64,000 nucleotides of DNA from VGNY01 sp964549635. Lineage in GTDB: Bacteria > Chloroflexota > Dehalococcoidia > GIF9 > UBA5629. Shown in pieces: positions 61,984 through 64,000 of this stretch (positions are counted from its first letter, which is position 1; each line of letters starts with the position of its first letter). The stretch covers positions 62,001 to 126,000 of the forward strand of contig CAZJVJ010000004.1 of assembly GCA_964549635.1 (NCBI GenBank), written 5' to 3'. Both the position numbers and the translations under genes were made by a program. The notes under the pieces are model-generated. The model saw only the letters and a program-made list of their open reading frames with translations, did no database searches and was not told the origin of the DNA.

Positions 61984-63160
61984 CTGGTTTCCTCCTTTGT
62001 CCACTTATTTGTTGAGGCGTGCTAGATATTGTAACCCTGTTAGGGAGCGTTTCGCCTAGTAGCGTTATTGCCTCATCAACCATTTTATGCAGTATTTCTT
62101 TGGCTGGTTTTGTCTCTTTAAGCATTCCCACCACTTGTCCTGCAGGTGCGCATAAAAGGTCATATCTTTTCGCCCTTGCTAGGCTGTGTATAAGATCGAT
62201 CATAAGTAATACCTGTATAGGCATAGATAGGGGCGGCATCCCTGATTTGTCAAAGGCCTCCTGTATCGGGTTTTTTATCTGGCGCAGTGTTTTGCCTGTC
62301 CACACCCTACTGATTCTGGTGTCCTCTTCAGTAGCATCTATCATCATTTTTCGGTGAATATCCGTCACGTTAGCCTCTTCCGCAAAGAGAAAGGCAGTGC
62401 CTACCCACACTCCCATAGCGCCAAGTGCCAGGGCAGCGACAATACCTCTGCCGTCGCCTATCCCGCCAGCAGCTATGACTGGGGTGGGTGCTACAGCGTC
62501 AACAACCTGAGGAAGTAAGGCGAAGGTTCCCACTCTACCAGTATGGCCTCCGGCTTCATAGCCTTGGGCCACAATGAAGTCAACGCCGGCCTTTTTGTGT
62601 CGCAGTGCTGCCCGAACGTTACCCGCTAAGCCTAATACTTTCATTCCCCCTTCGTGGGCCATGGGCACAACCCACCCGGGTATTCCCAGGCCTGAGCAAA
62701 ACAGTGGGACGCGTTCTTCGATCATTATTTCTATTTGCTTTTTGGAGTGTTCTTCACTGAAGATGAAGTCTAACTTTGTTTCGGTGATGGGTACACCATA
62801 AGTGGCTGCCACACCGTCAATAAAATCGATGTACTCCTTGGGAACAAATCTCTGCCTCATTTCCGCCAGTGACATATTCGGTGGCGGCGACAGGGCCAGC
62901 TCATCTGGTAGCAGCACGTCAACTCCAAATGGTTTGTCAGTAAGGCTTTTAACTTCTCTGATTTGAGCGCGAAGTTCTTTTAACGACAGTCCAGTAGCAC
63001 CCAGAACGCCCATGCCGCCAGCGTTGGATACAGCAGCAACTAGCTTTGGCTGTGCTGCGTGTCCTTCACCAGCTAGTCCTCCCATTCCGGCAAGCAGAAT
63101 CGGGTAGTCAATGTTCAAAATATCACATAGTTCAGTCCGAAGAACCTTTTTTGTATGCAA
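61958..63160 (-). CDS. Nitronate monooxygenase/FabK-like flavoenzyme
   Basis: FMN TIM-barrel protein of 400 residues, starting at TTG 63160 behind AAGGAAGGGG. Family segments are PILLAGMGGLAG, AAVSNAGGMGVLGATG, VDFIVAQGYEAGGHTGRVGTF and the phosphate-binding AAGGIGDGRGIVAALALGAMGVWVGTAFL. Related proteins oxidise nitronates or reduce enoyl-ACP; in an anaerobe an enoyl reductase or acyl-CoA role is at least as likely as monooxygenation. It precedes the FeS-flavin reductase with a 26-bp overlap. Confidence 0.85.
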   Translation of the reverse strand: MHTKKVLRTELCDILNIDYPILLAGMGGLAGEGHAAQPKLVAAVSNAGGMGVLGATGLSLKELRAQIREVKSLTDKPFGVDVLLPDELALSPPPNMSLAEMRQRFVPKEYIDFIDGVAATYGVPITETKLDFIFSEEHSKKQIEIMIEERVPLFCSGLGIPGWVVPMAHEGGMKVLGLAGNVRAALRHKKAGVDFIVAQGYEAGGHTGRVGTFALLPQVVDAVAPTPVIAAGGIGDGRGIVAALALGAMGVWVGTAFLFAEEANVTDIHRKMMIDATEEDTRISRVWTGKTLRQIKNPIQEAFDKSGMPPLSMPIQVLLMIDLIHSLARAKRYDLLCAPAGQVVGMLKETKPAKEILHKMVDEAITLLGETLPNRVTISSTPQQISGQRRKPVEPNQNAI

Positions 63161-63320
63161 TTTCCCCTTCCTTTTTAATTAAATTACAATCCCGGCTCGT
63201 ATTCTTATCCGGGGCTTCATTTCCTGCAGATAGTAAATTAAGGCCGCATCTGGTTCTAGAGGGCCGGATGAATTAAAAAGTTAATAACCAAAACTGCTGC
63301 AGGCCTGGAAAAAAATAGCC

Positions 63321-63842
63321 CTAATCCTCAGTGGCTTCTGCCATGAGGTTTACCATGTGCCTTCTAAGTCGCTTTAAAATGGCGCTAAATTGACTTGCCT
63401 CTTCCTCGCTCAGTGGCGACATGATTCTGGAACCGATCTGCTGTCTCACGGGGACCATCTTTTTTACAAAATTCAATCCTTTCACGGTTATGGCAACCTT
63501 TCTGTTTCTGCGGTCCTCACCTATACCTTCCCTTCTGACCAATCCCTCTTTAACCAGGGTATCAACAGCTCTAGTTATAGCATGCTTTGAGCGAAATACT
63601 CTTTTGCTCAACTCAGTCGGCGTGGCTATACCACCAAGGACTATCAGGTGATTTAAAAGGGACAAATGTGTTCGATTTATCCCTACCTTCTGCATCTCGA
63701 TATCTACATATCTCTCCACTATATCAGCTGTGTGGAGAAACGTGACAAAGTTATCCACGGATAGGCAATTGAGTTGCTCTTTAATCTCATTAGCTAGGTC
63801 CTCTACCCTCTCCTCAAAATTGCTTGCCAGCATGCTCCTCAT
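63321..63842 (-). CDS. MarR family transcriptional regulator
   Basis: Winged-helix dimer of 173 residues. The DNA-binding part is LSLLNHLIVLGGIATPTELSKRV, recognition helix KHAITRAVDTLVKEGLV, and the wing RREGIGEDRRNRKVAIT. It heads the minus-strand cluster of flavoenzymes and probably controls it in response to an aromatic or acyl-CoA ligand (inference). Upstream at 63917-63944 there is a dyad of the right size for MarR binding. Two ATGs (63842 and 63833) are possible. Confidence 0.9.
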   Translation of the reverse strand: MRSMLASNFEERVEDLANEIKEQLNCLSVDNFVTFLHTADIVERYVDIEMQKVGINRTHLSLLNHLIVLGGIATPTELSKRVFRSKHAITRAVDTLVKEGLVRREGIGEDRRNRKVAITVKGLNFVKKMVPVRQQIGSRIMSPLSEEEASQFSAILKRLRRHMVNLMAEATED

Positions 63843-63916
63843 AGTCGGACTAACCTCGCAAAATTAAGACTACTTGACATCCATGAGCTCTGTAAAGTAG
63901 AATGTGACATAGTTGC

Positions 63917-63944
63917 ATATGTTACAGTAATATATGTAACATAT
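63917..63944. promoter_or_regulatory. Candidate MarR operator dyad
   Basis: ATATGTTAC (63917-63925) and GTAACATAT (63936-63944) form a perfect 9-bp inverted repeat with a 10-bp AT-rich centre. It lies about 75 bp upstream of the MarR gene and would also face any divergent gene to the right of the window, a typical autoregulatory position. Confidence 0.6.
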
Positions 63945-64000
63945 CATTTTGGACTGAACTTGTCAAGTTCTGATTGCAGTTCGGCACTTGTTGGTTTCGA

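Noticed and set aside
1..64000. CRISPR array, insertion sequence, prophage or integrative element
   Set aside because: No regularly spaced repeats, transposase, integrase or terminal repeats were found; the restriction island has no visible flanking repeats.

Overview
The window is a dense bacterial chromosome segment with short intergenic gaps, frequent 1-30 bp gene overlaps, mixed ATG/GTG/TTG starts, and sigma-70-type promoters of the form TTGACA-N17-TAATAT. Gene content (fused nnrD/E, coaX, coaBC, PyrR-controlled pyr operon, HrcA/CIRCE, PolX with PHP domain, branched-chain ABC transporter beside PaaK-like ligases, old-yellow-enzyme/nitronate monooxygenase cluster) suggests an anaerobic Chloroflexota, probably a Dehalococcoidia-like lineage. 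That assignment is inference from style and content; no rRNA or tRNA gene is present to prove it.

Layout. 1-7.1 kb (+): tail of an acyl-CoA synthetase, livH, livM, a substrate-binding lipoprotein, an intra-operon hairpin, livF, and two tandem PaaK-like acid:CoA ligases; this looks like a carboxylate uptake-and-activation unit. 7.4-16 kb (+): corA, a queuosine-precursor transporter, a Mut7-C RNase-like gene, nnr, coaX, coaBC and valS. 16-24.6 kb (-): an unknown gene, polX, then a damaged type II restriction-modification island (methyltransferase, BsaWI-like endonuclease and a small unknown gene, each carrying an apparent single-base indel), then prs-secA. 24.7-28.9 kb: nth and a small DUF4405-like membrane gene (+), a drug-type ABC exporter and glyA (-).

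29-42 kb (mostly +): a decayed copy of an Ig/PKD-repeat lipoprotein next to its intact paralogue, hrcA-grpE-dnaK behind a promoter and CIRCE operator, an alpha/beta hydrolase, two microproteins (50 and 52 aa, DUF3096-like) that are too short for usual ORF cut-offs, a multiply disrupted DUF72/YecE pseudogene, then a TraR/DksA zinc-finger gene, lspA, rluD, a coiled-coil gene, an RDD gene and gltX. 42-47.5 kb: mutM, a SAM methyltransferase, an alpha/alpha-toroid protein and two tandem GT4 glycosyltransferases, probably a small glycoconjugate locus.

47.6-55.1 kb (-): the pyrimidine operon pyrR-pyrB-pyrC-carB-pyrK-yjbQ. It has a readable promoter, a leader carrying an exact PyrR-binding consensus, and a terminator that overlaps the pyrR ribosome binding site. 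55.1-63.9 kb (-): an SDR epimerase, an alpha/beta hydrolase, a prepilin peptidase, a MoaD/ThiF pair, then an enoyl-CoA hydratase, an FeS/flavin enoate-type reductase, a nitronate monooxygenase-like enzyme and a MarR regulator with a dyad operator upstream.

The most unusual content is the set of broken genes: the restriction-modification island with clustered 1-bp indels, the DUF72 pseudogene and the lipoprotein pseudogene. The best regulatory finds are the PyrR attenuator, the CIRCE element and the dyad that brackets the prs -10 box. No CRISPR array, insertion sequence, prophage, rRNA or tRNA was seen.
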